The notes under the pieces were generated by a model. It was given only the letters and a program-made list of their open reading frames with translations. It had not been told where the DNA came from and made no database searches. From the NCBI RefSeq assembly GCF_028752835.1, contig NZ_CP087952.1, positions 3,036,501-3,100,500 of the forward strand: a stretch of DNA of 64,000 bases. Direction: 5' to 3'. The DNA comes from Desulfosarcina sp. BuS5. Its GTDB lineage: Bacteria; Desulfobacterota; Desulfobacteria; Desulfobacterales; BuS5. Below, one piece after another: positions 40,282-49,686 of this stretch (position 1 is its first letter; each line of letters begins with the position of its first letter). Both the position numbers and the translations under genes were made by a program.

Positions 40282-42063
40282 TTAAAGTCTATAAAAGCAT
40301 ATCCTCTCAAATCCCAATGCCACTACTACAAATTTTTGCAGCCGCAGGTTACCATGCCTTTGTTCAAGTTTTTCACCATACTCTTTTACCTGTTTTTTAC
40401 CATCTTCCATTTGCGTTACAATTTCAGGTACCTGATACAGCTCATCTTTAGACAGCTTTTTCGCCTGTTCAGCGCTTAATCCTGAATCTTTTAGCTTTAC
40501 AAACTTAAACTCAATCAAAACATCAAATACTTTGCCGTATCTTTTATCCGGCCTGATGATCATGGTTAGATCAGCATAGCGTCGGTCAATCTCTTTTTCA
40601 GAATCCATGATATAGATAATGTCGTTGTAAAGCAGTGTCAAAAATGCTGTCTTTAGTGTCAATTCATTTGCCCACCTGTAATCCCTGTTATGAAAAACCT
40701 TGAAATATCTCTCCTCCATGAATCTACACAAAGGAGCCATATCTCCTTTCTGGTACACCAGTTCTGCAGCATCTCTGCCATCATCCCTGTCATCAGGCTC
40801 CGGCAAAAACATTTTTTGAACCCGCTCCACATATAGACTCTGCATAACGAGATTGGGTACTTTTAAAATTACTTTTAGTTCTTCAGTATCACCCGCAATG
40901 GTCAATACTCCGAAATAGTAAAGAAAAGAGACCAGGAATGTATTATCTCTGGATTTATCCGTCAGCATATCTTTAAGTCCAAAACGATCTTCAATATCTG
41001 ATATTACAACATCTTGATCTTTTTGCACCAGGTTCATTAAAAGATCTCTTCCACGGGGAATCTGAGCAATATACTCAAGCTTTGCCTCATCTACTGCAAG
41101 GTTTGAATCCAGCATTTTTCTCGGATAGCTGCACATTTTTTCAAACTGTTCAAAAAAATACAAAGAAAGCGTTGGATTATAAATTTGTTCATCTGTTGTA
41201 TGAGAAAAAGTATAACCATTATAGTAAGTCTGCATTAAACTTGCAGCTTCCCGGGCTTTTTCTTTTTCAAAACCGCATTTATCAACAATATCTTTGAGTA
41301 CATTCTCAATTTCATTCTGCTTAAACCCGCACAGGTCATTAAACTCCGGCTCAAAGTAAATATTCTTTGCAATATTATACCCGCTTGTAATATCGCTCAT
41401 AACAACAGGTGAAACCCCTGTAATAAACACACGGTCAAACATAGAACCTGAAGTTGATGCTTTTACTGCTTTAAAAAAAGTTCTAAGAGGACCCTCTTCA
41501 TGCACAAGCGCTTTATATCTGCCTTCAGAGCTTTGAACCCCCATCATAACTGTATTTGCAAAATTATCATACTCATCTATTAGAAGATATACAGGATATG
41601 GGGTCATGCGGGCTGAAGTAATAAGAGATTTCATTGAAAAAAGGGCATCTTCCCGATCGATCTCAATCGCAGGCAATTCAAATCCTTTATAATTATAAAC
41701 TTTATAAAATTCGATAATACATGCATTAATATGATTAAAAAGAGCCTTTTTAACATCTTCAGCGCTGCCGGTGGGATCAACACATGAAAAATCGAGCTTT
41801 AAAATAAAATATGAATTACGTAGATCAGTTGGATTTTTTCCGATCTTCAATCCACCAAAGAGCTCTTCAAATTCGTCTTTTTTTGCCACATCATAGTAAT
41901 TTTCCAGCATGGAGAGCACAAGGCTTTTACCAAAACGCCTGGGACGAATAAAGAGTTGAAAATCCGAATTTTCAAGCAGAGGTATTTTATCTGTTCTGTC
42001 ACAGTAAAAATAATTTTTAGTATTAATCTTTTTAAAATCAGATATACCGTATGGATATTTCAT
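40282..42063 (-). CDS. Array copy 1: AAA-ATPase_like / PD-(D/E)XK protein
   Basis: All copies share this plan over 593 residues. The P-loop lacks its first Gly (RPRRFGKS, 40-47), Walker B is VYLLIDEYDN (158-167), and a sensor-like strand is RVFITGVSPVV (211-221). A linker follows, then a C-terminal nuclease-like domain with Asp498 (RYADLTMII) and Glu518-Phe-Lys520 (VLIEFKF). The family (PF09820 with PF08011-like nuclease) is of unknown function. Copy 1 is the last transcribed and most divergent at the C-terminus (MFLPEP, GRDAAELV, KVFDV, LKDSGLS). Blocks: start FKKINTK, EELFGG, middle block A (INACIIEFYKVYN), SGSMF, FKQNEIENV. Ribosome site AAAGGAGCAGACA precedes the ATG, as in all copies. 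Confidence 0.88.
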   Translation of the reverse strand: MKYPYGISDFKKINTKNYFYCDRTDKIPLLENSDFQLFIRPRRFGKSLVLSMLENYYDVAKKDEFEELFGGLKIGKNPTDLRNSYFILKLDFSCVDPTGSAEDVKKALFNHINACIIEFYKVYNYKGFELPAIEIDREDALFSMKSLITSARMTPYPVYLLIDEYDNFANTVMMGVQSSEGRYKALVHEEGPLRTFFKAVKASTSGSMFDRVFITGVSPVVMSDITSGYNIAKNIYFEPEFNDLCGFKQNEIENVLKDIVDKCGFEKEKAREAASLMQTYYNGYTFSHTTDEQIYNPTLSLYFFEQFEKMCSYPRKMLDSNLAVDEAKLEYIAQIPRGRDLLMNLVQKDQDVVISDIEDRFGLKDMLTDKSRDNTFLVSFLYYFGVLTIAGDTEELKVILKVPNLVMQSLYVERVQKMFLPEPDDRDDGRDAAELVYQKGDMAPLCRFMEERYFKVFHNRDYRWANELTLKTAFLTLLYNDIIYIMDSEKEIDRRYADLTMIIRPDKRYGKVFDVLIEFKFVKLKDSGLSAEQAKKLSKDELYQVPEIVTQMEDGKKQVKEYGEKLEQRHGNLRLQKFVVVALGFERICFYRL

Positions 42064-42162
42064 TGTCTGCTCCTTTTAACGGCCTGATTGCCAGCGTTTT
42101 TTGTTAAAAAACTTTTTAGAAAGCCATAATATTTGGAAGATTTTTCATATTATTGCCTTTTT
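42064..42162 (-). other. 99-bp spacer with a 10-codon leader ORF (one of eight)
   Basis: On the minus strand after a copy's stop comes GGCAATAATATG, then a short ORF (42148 to 42116) coding MKNLPNIMAF, then an inverted TTTTTTAACAAAAAA-type stretch and the ribosome site AAAGGAG of the next copy. The upstream and first codons match the start of the 518-residue paralogue (ATTATG AAAAATCTTCC, as at 60835-60850). The same spacer recurs every 1881 bp up to 55231-55329. In the spacer at 43945-44043 the last leader residue is Leu. Confidence 0.75.
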
Positions 42163-43944
42163 TTAAAGTCTATAAAAGCATATCCTCTCAAATCCCAATG
42201 CCACTACTACAAATTTTTGCAGCCGCAGGTTACCATGCCTTTGTTCAAGTTTTTCACCATACTCTTTTACCTGTTTTTTACCATCTTCCATTTGCATTAC
42301 AATTTCAGGTACCTGATACAGCTCATCTTTAGACAGCTTTTTCGCCTGTTCAGCGCTTAATCCTGCATTTTTAAGCTTTACAAACTTAAACTCAATCAAA
42401 ACATCAAATACGTTGCCATATCTTTTATCCGGCCTGATGATCATGGTCAGATCTGCATATCTGCGGTCAATCTCTTTTTCAGAATCCATGATATAGATAA
42501 TATCGTTGTAAAGCAGTGTCAGGAATGCTGTTTTTAGTGTCAGCTCATTTGCCCATCTGTAATCCCTGTTATGAAAAACCTTGAAATATCTCTCTTCCAT
42601 AAACCTGCACAAAAGAGTCATATCCCCTTTTTGATATACTTTTTTTGCAGCATCTTTACCATCATCCCTGTCATCAGGCTCCGGCAAAAGCATTTTTTGA
42701 ACCCGCTCCACATATAGACTTTGCATAACGAGATTGGGAACTTTTAAAATAACTTCCATATCTTCAGTATCACCTGCAATGGTGAGTACTCCGAAATAAT
42801 AAAGAAAAGAAACCAGGAATGTATTATCTCTGGATTTATCCGTCAGCATCTCTTCTATACCGAATCGTTTACTGATTTTTTCTGCTACAACCTGCTGATC
42901 TTTTTCCATCAGGCTCATTAAAAGATCACTTCCTTTTGGAATTTGAGCAATATATTTAAGCTTTGCTTCATCTACTGCAAGATTGTCATCTAACATCTCT
43001 CTTGGATAACTGCATCTTTTTTCAAACTGTTTAAAAAAATATAAACAAAGAGTTGGGTTATAAATTTGTTCATCTGCTGTATGGGAAAAGGTATAACCAT
43101 TATAATAAGTCTTCATTAAACTTGCAGCTTCCCGGGCTTTTTCTTTTTCAAAACCGCATTTATCAACAATATTTTTGAGTACATCCTCAATTTCATTATG
43201 CTTAAACCCGCACAGATCATTAAACTCAGGTTCAAAATAAATATTTTCAGCAATATTATACCCGCTTGTAATATCGCTCATAACAACAGGTGAAACCCCT
43301 GTTATAAAAACACGGTCAAACATGGAACTTGAAGTTGAGGATTTTACTGCTTTAAAAAAAGTTCTAAGAGGACCCTCTTCATGCACAAGAGCTTTGTACC
43401 TGCCTTCAGAGCTTTGAACCCCCATCATTACTGTATTGGCAAAATTATCATACTCATCTATTAAAAGATATACAGGATATGGGGTCATGCGGGAAGCGCT
43501 GACAAGAGATTTTAAAGAGTATAGAGCATCATCAAAATTGACTTTTATTTGAGGTAATTCATACCCTTTATATTTATAAAAAGCATAAAATCCTTCAATA
43601 CAACCGTTAATATGATTAAAAAGAGCCCTTTTCACATCTTCAGCGCTTCCTGTGGGATCAACACACGAAAAATCAAATCTCAAAATAAAATATGAATTAC
43701 GCAATTCTGTGGGGTTTTTCCCGATTTTTAAATCACCAAAGATCGCTTCAAATTCATCCTTTTTTGCCACATCATAATAGTTTTCCAGCATTGAAAGCAC
43801 AAGGCTTTTGCCAAAACGTCTGGGACGGATAAAGAGTTGGGATTTTGTATTTTCAAGCAGAGGTATTTTATCTGTTTTATCGCAATAAAAATATTTTTCC
43901 AAAATAATACTACTAAAATCAGAAATACCGTATGGATATTTCAT
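42163..43944 (-). CDS. Array copy 2: AAA-ATPase_like / PD-(D/E)XK protein
   Basis: Same length and motifs as copy 1. It has the alternative start block FSSIILEKYF, EAIFGD, middle block G (INGCIEGFYAFYKYKGYELP), SSTSSS, and FKHNEIEDV. It alone carries a distinct stretch at residues 316-366 (REMLDDN, PKGSDLLMSLMEKD, EKISKRFGIEEML), where all other copies read RK.LDSN...ISDIEDRFGLKDML. It then rejoins the DMEV/KDAAKKV type, with TLLC for APLC. The first half matches copy 5. D498 and E518xK520 are kept. Confidence 0.88.
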   Translation of the reverse strand: MKYPYGISDFSSIILEKYFYCDKTDKIPLLENTKSQLFIRPRRFGKSLVLSMLENYYDVAKKDEFEAIFGDLKIGKNPTELRNSYFILRFDFSCVDPTGSAEDVKRALFNHINGCIEGFYAFYKYKGYELPQIKVNFDDALYSLKSLVSASRMTPYPVYLLIDEYDNFANTVMMGVQSSEGRYKALVHEEGPLRTFFKAVKSSTSSSMFDRVFITGVSPVVMSDITSGYNIAENIYFEPEFNDLCGFKHNEIEDVLKNIVDKCGFEKEKAREAASLMKTYYNGYTFSHTADEQIYNPTLCLYFFKQFEKRCSYPREMLDDNLAVDEAKLKYIAQIPKGSDLLMSLMEKDQQVVAEKISKRFGIEEMLTDKSRDNTFLVSFLYYFGVLTIAGDTEDMEVILKVPNLVMQSLYVERVQKMLLPEPDDRDDGKDAAKKVYQKGDMTLLCRFMEERYFKVFHNRDYRWANELTLKTAFLTLLYNDIIYIMDSEKEIDRRYADLTMIIRPDKRYGNVFDVLIEFKFVKLKNAGLSAEQAKKLSKDELYQVPEIVMQMEDGKKQVKEYGEKLEQRHGNLRLQKFVVVALGFERICFYRL

Positions 43945-44043
43945 TGTCTGCTCCTTTTAACGGCCTGATTGCCGGCGTTTTTTGTTAAAAAACTTTTTAC
44001 AAAGCCATAATATTTGGAAGATTTTTCATATTATTGCCTTTTT

Positions 44044-45825
44044 TTAAAGTCTATAAAAGCATATCCTCTCAAATCCCAATGCCACTACTACAAATTTTTT
44101 GAGCCGCAGGTTACCATGCCTTTGTTCAAGTTTTTCACCATACTCTTTTACCTGTTTTTTACCATCTTCCATTTGCGTTACAATTTCAGGTACCTGATAC
44201 AGCTCATCTTTAGACAGCTTTTTCGCCTGTTCAGCACTTAATCCTGCATTTTTAAGCTTTACAAACTTAAACTCAATCAAAACATCAAATACGTTGCCGT
44301 ATCTTTTATCCGGCCTGATGATCATGGTCAGATCTGCATATCTGCGGTCAATCTCTTTTTCAGAATCCATGATATAGATAATATCGTTGTAAAGCAGTGT
44401 CAGGAATGCTGTCTTTAATGTCAGTTCATTTGTCCACCTGTAATCCCTGTTATGAAAAACCTTGAAATATCTCTCTTCCATAAACCTGCACAAAGGAGCC
44501 ATATCCCCTTTTTGATATACTTTTTTTGCAGCATCTTTACCATCATCCCTGTCATCAGGCTCCGGCAAAAGCATTTTTTGAACCCGCTCCACATATAGAC
44601 TTTGCATAACGAGATTGGGAACTTTTAAAATAACTTCCATATCTTCAGTATCACCTGCAATGGTGAGTACTCCGAAATAATAAAGAAAAGAGACTAAAAA
44701 TGTATTGTCGCGGGATTTATCCGTCAGCATATCTTTAAGTCCAAAACGATCTTCAATATCTGATATTACAACATCTTGATCTTTTTGCACCAGGTTCATT
44801 AAAAGATCTCTTCCACGGGGAATCTGAGCAATATACTCAAGCTTTGCCTCATCTACTGCAAGGTTTGAATCCAGCATTTTTCTCGGATAGCTGCACATTT
44901 TTTCAAACTGTTCAAAAAAATACAAAGAAAGCGTTGGATTATAAATTTGTTCATCTGTTGTATGAGAAAAAGTATAACCATTATAGTAAGTCTGCATTAA
45001 ACTTGCAGCTTCCCGGGCTTTTTCTTTTTCAAAACCGCATTTATCAACAATATCTTTGAGTACATTCTCAATTTCATTCTGCTTAAACCCGCACAGGTCA
45101 TTAAACTCCGGCTCAAAGTAAATATTCTTTGCAATATTATACCCGCTTGTAATATCGCTCATAACAACAGGTGAAACCCCTGTTATAAAAACACGGTCAA
45201 ACATGGAGCTTGAAGTTGATGCTTTTACTGCTTTAAAAAAAGTTCTAAGCGGACCCTCTTCATGCACAAGCGCTTTGTACCTGCCTTCAGAACTTTGAAC
45301 CCCCATCATAACTGTATTTGCAAAATTATCATACTCATCTATTAGAAGATATACAGGATATGGGGTCATGCGGGCTGAAGTAATAAGAGATTTCATTGAA
45401 AAAAGGGCATCTTCCCGATCGATCTCAATCGCAGGCAATTCAAATCCTTTATAATTATAAACTTTATAAAATTCGATAATACATGCATTAATATGATTAA
45501 AAAGAGCCCTTTTCACATCTTCAGCGCTTCCTGTGGGATCAACACACGAAAAATCAAATCTCAAAATAAAATATGAATTACGCAATTCTGTGGGATTTTT
45601 CCCGATTTTTAAATCACCAAAAATCGCTTCAAATTCATCCTTTTTTGCCACATCATAATAGTTTTCCAGCATTGAAAGCACAAGGCTTTTGCCAAAACGT
45701 CTGGGACGGATAAAGAGTTGGGATTTTGTATTTTCAAGCAGAGGTATTTTATCTGTTTTATCGCAATAAAAATATTTTTCCAAAATAATACTACTAAAAT
45801 CAAAAATACCGTATGGATATTTCAT
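44044..45825 (-). CDS. Array copy 3: AAA-ATPase_like / PD-(D/E)XK protein
   Basis: This copy combines the FSSIILEKYF start block (with Ser8 changed to Phe, GIFDF) and EAIFGD with middle block A (INACIIEFYKVYN), otherwise seen only in copies 1 and 4. It has ASTSSS, FKQNEIENV, DMEV, KDAAKKV, Thr in RWTNEL, IVTQ and the LRLKKF ending. The junction between start type and block A lies between residues 91 and 113, a recombination breakpoint. All motif residues are intact. Confidence 0.88.
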   Translation of the reverse strand: MKYPYGIFDFSSIILEKYFYCDKTDKIPLLENTKSQLFIRPRRFGKSLVLSMLENYYDVAKKDEFEAIFGDLKIGKNPTELRNSYFILRFDFSCVDPTGSAEDVKRALFNHINACIIEFYKVYNYKGFELPAIEIDREDALFSMKSLITSARMTPYPVYLLIDEYDNFANTVMMGVQSSEGRYKALVHEEGPLRTFFKAVKASTSSSMFDRVFITGVSPVVMSDITSGYNIAKNIYFEPEFNDLCGFKQNEIENVLKDIVDKCGFEKEKAREAASLMQTYYNGYTFSHTTDEQIYNPTLSLYFFEQFEKMCSYPRKMLDSNLAVDEAKLEYIAQIPRGRDLLMNLVQKDQDVVISDIEDRFGLKDMLTDKSRDNTFLVSFLYYFGVLTIAGDTEDMEVILKVPNLVMQSLYVERVQKMLLPEPDDRDDGKDAAKKVYQKGDMAPLCRFMEERYFKVFHNRDYRWTNELTLKTAFLTLLYNDIIYIMDSEKEIDRRYADLTMIIRPDKRYGNVFDVLIEFKFVKLKNAGLSAEQAKKLSKDELYQVPEIVTQMEDGKKQVKEYGEKLEQRHGNLRLKKFVVVALGFERICFYRL

Positions 45826-45924
45826 TGTCTGCTCCTTTTAACGGCCTGATTGCCAGCGTTTTTTGTTAAAAAACTTTTTAGAAAGCCATAATATTTGGAA
45901 GATTTTTCATATTATTGCCTTTTT

Positions 45925-47706
45925 TTAAAGTCTATAAAAGCATATCCTCTCAAATCCCAATGCCACTACTACAAATTTTTGCAGCCGCAGGTTACCATGC
46001 CTTTGTTCAAGTTTTTCACCATACTCTTTTACCTGTTTTTTACCATCTTCCATTTGCATTACAATTTCAGGTACCTGATACAGCTCATCTTTAGACAGCT
46101 TTTTCGCCTGTTCAGCGCTTAATCCTGCATTTTTAAGCTTTACAAACTTAAACTCAATCAAAACATCAAATACGTTGCCGTATCTTTTATCCGGCCTGAT
46201 GATCATGGTTAGATCAGCATAGCGTCGGTCAATCTCTTTTTCAGAATCCATGATATAGATAATATCGTTGTAAAGCAGTGTCAGGAATGCTGTCTTTAGT
46301 GTCAGTTCATTTGTCCACCTGTAATCCCTGTTATGAAAAACCTTGAAATATCTCTCTTCCATAAACCTGCACAAAGGAGCCATATCCCCTTTTTGATATA
46401 CTTTTTTTGCAGCATCTTTACCATCATCCCTGTCATCAGGCTCCGGCAAAAGCATTTTTTGAACCCGCTCCACATATAGACTTTGCATAACGAGATTGGG
46501 AACTTTTAAAATAACTTCCATATCTTCAGTATCACCTGCAATGGTGAGTACTCCGAAATAATAAAGAAAAGAGACTAAAAATGTATTGTCGCGGGATTTA
46601 TCCGTCAGCATATCTTTAAGTCCAAAACGATCTTCAATATCTGATATTACAACATCTTGATCTTTTTGCACCAGGTTCATTAAAAGATCTCTTCCACGGG
46701 GAATCTGAGCAATATACTCAAGCTTTGCCTCATCTACTGCAAGGTTTGAATCCAGCATTTTTCTCGGATAGCTGCACATTTTTTCAAACTGTTCAAAAAA
46801 ATACAAAGAAAGCGTTGGATTATAAATTTGTTCATCTGTTGTATGAGAAAAAGTATAACCATTATAGTAAGTCTGCATTAAACTTGCAGCTTCCCGGGCT
46901 TTTTCTTTTTCAAAACCGCATTTATCAACAATATCTTTGAGTACATTCTCAATTTCATTCTGCTTAAACCCGCACAGGTCATTAAACTCCGGCTCAAAGT
47001 AAATATTCTTTGCAATATTATACCCGCTTGTAATATCGCTCATAACAACAGGTGAAACCCCTGTAATAAACACACGGTCAAACATAGAACCTGAAGTTGA
47101 TGCTTTTACTGCTTTAAAAAAAGTTCTAAGAGGACCCTCTTCATGCACAAGCGCTTTATATCTGCCTTCAGAGCTTTGAACCCCCATCATAACTGTATTT
47201 GCAAAATTATCATACTCATCTATTAGAAGATATACAGGATATGGGGTCATGCGGGCTGAAGTAATAAGAGATTTCATTGAAAAAAGGGCATCTTCCCGAT
47301 CGATCTCAATCGCAGGCAATTCAAATCCTTTATAATTATAAACTTTATAAAATTCGATAATACATGCATTAATATGATTAAAAAGAGCCTTTTTAACATC
47401 TTCAGCGCTGCCGGTGGGATCAACACATGAAAAATCGAGCTTTAAAATAAAATATGAATTACGTAGATCAGTTGGATTTTTTCCGATCTTCAATCCACCA
47501 AAGAGCTCTTCAAATTCGTCTTTTTTTGCCACATCATAGTAATTTTCCAGCATGGAGAGCACAAGGCTTTTACCAAAACGCCTGGGACGAATAAAGAGTT
47601 GAAAATCCGAATTTTCAAGCAGAGGTATTTTATCTGTTCTGTCACAGTAAAAATAATTTTTAGTATTAATCTTTTTAAAATCAGATATACCGTATGGATA
47701 TTTCAT
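45925..47706 (-). CDS. Array copy 4: AAA-ATPase_like / PD-(D/E)XK protein
   Basis: From the start to about residue 390 this copy is the same as copy 1 (FKKINTK, EELFGG, block A, SGSMF, FKQNEIENV, ISDIEDRFGLKDML). From there to the C-terminus it follows copy 3 and copy 7 (DMEV, LLPEP, KDAAKKV, RWTNEL). It is therefore a clear two-parent chimera, with a break near residues 393-398. It ends LRLQKF. Motifs are intact. Confidence 0.88.
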   Translation of the reverse strand: MKYPYGISDFKKINTKNYFYCDRTDKIPLLENSDFQLFIRPRRFGKSLVLSMLENYYDVAKKDEFEELFGGLKIGKNPTDLRNSYFILKLDFSCVDPTGSAEDVKKALFNHINACIIEFYKVYNYKGFELPAIEIDREDALFSMKSLITSARMTPYPVYLLIDEYDNFANTVMMGVQSSEGRYKALVHEEGPLRTFFKAVKASTSGSMFDRVFITGVSPVVMSDITSGYNIAKNIYFEPEFNDLCGFKQNEIENVLKDIVDKCGFEKEKAREAASLMQTYYNGYTFSHTTDEQIYNPTLSLYFFEQFEKMCSYPRKMLDSNLAVDEAKLEYIAQIPRGRDLLMNLVQKDQDVVISDIEDRFGLKDMLTDKSRDNTFLVSFLYYFGVLTIAGDTEDMEVILKVPNLVMQSLYVERVQKMLLPEPDDRDDGKDAAKKVYQKGDMAPLCRFMEERYFKVFHNRDYRWTNELTLKTAFLTLLYNDIIYIMDSEKEIDRRYADLTMIIRPDKRYGNVFDVLIEFKFVKLKNAGLSAEQAKKLSKDELYQVPEIVMQMEDGKKQVKEYGEKLEQRHGNLRLQKFVVVALGFERICFYRL

Positions 47707-47805
47707 TGTCTGCTCCTTTTAACGGCCTGATTGCCAGCGTTTTTTGTTAAAAAACTTTTTAGAAAGCCATAATATTTGGAAGATTTTTCATATTATTGCC
47801 TTTTT

Positions 47806-49587
47806 TTAAAGTCTATAAAAGCATATCCTCTCAAATCCCAATGCCACTACTACAAATTTTTGCAGCCGCAGGTTACCATGCCTTTGTTCAAGTTTTTCAC
47901 CATACTCTTTTACCTGTTTTTTACCATCTTCCATTTGCATTACAATTTCAGGTACCTGATACAGCTCATCTTTAGACAGCTTTTTCGCCTGTTCAGCGCT
48001 TAATCCTGCATTTTTAAGCTTTACAAACTTAAACTCAATCAAAACATCAAATACGTTGCCGTATCTTTTATCCGGCCTGATGATCATGGTCAGATCTGCA
48101 TATCTGCGGTCAATCTCTTTTTCAGAATCCATGATATAGATAATATCGTTGTAAAGCAGTGTCAGGAATGCTGTTTTTAGTGTCAGCTCATTTGCCCATC
48201 TGTAATCCCTGTTATGAAAAACCTTGAAATATCTCTCCTCCATGAATCTACACAAAGGAGCCATATCCCCTTTTTGATAGATCTTTTCTGCGGCAAGTTT
48301 TCCATCATCCCTGTCATCAGGCTCCGGCAAAAGCATTTTTTGAACCCGCTCCACATATAGACTTTGCATAACGAGATTGGGAACTTTTAAGATTACCTTT
48401 AGATCTTCTGTATCACCTGCAATGGTGAGTACTCCGAAATAATAAAGAAAAGAGACTAAAAATGTATTGTCGCGGGATTTATCCGTCAGCATATCTTTAA
48501 GTCCAAAACGATCTTCAATATCTGATATTACAACATCTTGATCTTTTTGCACCAGGTTCATTAAAAGATCTCTTCCACGGGGAATCTGAGCAATATACTC
48601 AAGCTTTGCCTCATCTACTGCAAGGTTTGAGTCCAGTATTTTTCTCGGGTAGCTGCATCTTTTTTCAAACTGTTTAAAAAAATATAAACAAAGAGTTGGG
48701 TTATAAATTTGTTCATCTGCTGTATGGGAAAAGGTATAACCATTATAATAAGTCTTCATTAAACTTGCAGCTTCCCGGGCTTTTTCTTTTTCAAAACCGC
48801 ATTTATCAACAATATTTTTGAGTACATCCTCAATTTCATTATGCTTAAACCCGCACAGATCATTAAACTCAGGTTCAAAATAAATATTTTCAGCAATATT
48901 ATACCCGCTTGTAATATCGCTCATAACAACAGGTGAAACCCCTGTTATAAAAACACGGTCAAACATGGAACTTGAAGTTGAGGATTTTACTGCTTTAAAA
49001 AAAGTTCTAAGAGGACCCTCTTCATGCACAAGAGCTTTGTACCTGCCTTCAGAGCTTTGAACCCCCATCATTACTGTATTGGCAAAATTATCATACTCAT
49101 CTATTAAAAGATATACAGGATATGGGGTCATGCGGGAAGCGCTGACAAGAGATTTTAAAGAGTATAGAGCATCATCAAAATTGACTTTTATTTGAGGTAA
49201 TTCATACCCTTTATATTTATAAAAAGCATAAAATCCTTCAATACAACCGTTAATATGATTAAAAAGAGCCCTTTTCACATCTTCAGCGCTTCCTGTGGGA
49301 TCAACACACGAAAAATCAAATCTCAAAATAAAATATGAATTACGCAATTCTGTGGGGTTTTTCCCGATTTTTAAATCACCAAAGATCGCTTCAAATTCAT
49401 CCTTTTTTGCCACATCATAATAGTTTTCCAGCATTGAAAGCACAAGGCTTTTGCCAAAACGTCTGGGACGGATAAAGAGTTGGGATTTTGTATTTTCAAG
49501 CAGAGGTATTTTATCTGTTTTATCGCAATAAAAATATTTTTCCAAAATAATACTACTAAAATCAGAAATACCGTATGGATATTTCAT
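47806..49587 (-). CDS. Array copy 5: AAA-ATPase_like / PD-(D/E)XK protein
   Basis: The first 315 residues are those of copy 2 (FSSIILEKYF, EAIFGD, block G with EGFYAF, SSTSSS, FKHNEIEDV). After that it switches to RKILDSN...ISDIEDRFGLKDML and the DLKV/KLAAEKI type shared with copies 6, 8 and 9. Ile317 in place of Met is shared only with copy 6. It ends IVMQ...LRLQKF. Motifs are intact. Confidence 0.88.
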   Translation of the reverse strand: MKYPYGISDFSSIILEKYFYCDKTDKIPLLENTKSQLFIRPRRFGKSLVLSMLENYYDVAKKDEFEAIFGDLKIGKNPTELRNSYFILRFDFSCVDPTGSAEDVKRALFNHINGCIEGFYAFYKYKGYELPQIKVNFDDALYSLKSLVSASRMTPYPVYLLIDEYDNFANTVMMGVQSSEGRYKALVHEEGPLRTFFKAVKSSTSSSMFDRVFITGVSPVVMSDITSGYNIAENIYFEPEFNDLCGFKHNEIEDVLKNIVDKCGFEKEKAREAASLMKTYYNGYTFSHTADEQIYNPTLCLYFFKQFEKRCSYPRKILDSNLAVDEAKLEYIAQIPRGRDLLMNLVQKDQDVVISDIEDRFGLKDMLTDKSRDNTFLVSFLYYFGVLTIAGDTEDLKVILKVPNLVMQSLYVERVQKMLLPEPDDRDDGKLAAEKIYQKGDMAPLCRFMEERYFKVFHNRDYRWANELTLKTAFLTLLYNDIIYIMDSEKEIDRRYADLTMIIRPDKRYGNVFDVLIEFKFVKLKNAGLSAEQAKKLSKDELYQVPEIVMQMEDGKKQVKEYGEKLEQRHGNLRLQKFVVVALGFERICFYRL

Positions 49588-49686
49588 TGTCTGCTCCTTT
49601 TAACGGCCTGATTGCCGGCGTTTTTTGTTAAAAAACTTTTTAGAAAGCCATAATATTTGGAAGATTTTTCATATTATTGCCTTTTT

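Noticed and set aside
41082-41297. Plus-strand 71-codon ORF (MPHLLQGLNPAFF...) seen in several array copies
   Set aside because: Antisense shadow present only in copies of one block type (1, 3, 4, 8, 9), lost in the others, so not conserved as a gene.
42133-42360. Plus-strand 75-codon ORF (MEDFSYYCLF...) recurring opposite the 3' end of every array copy
   Set aside because: It is antisense to the conserved C-terminal coding region and the spacer of each unit; its recurrence follows from the repeat. No domain or ribosome site supports it.
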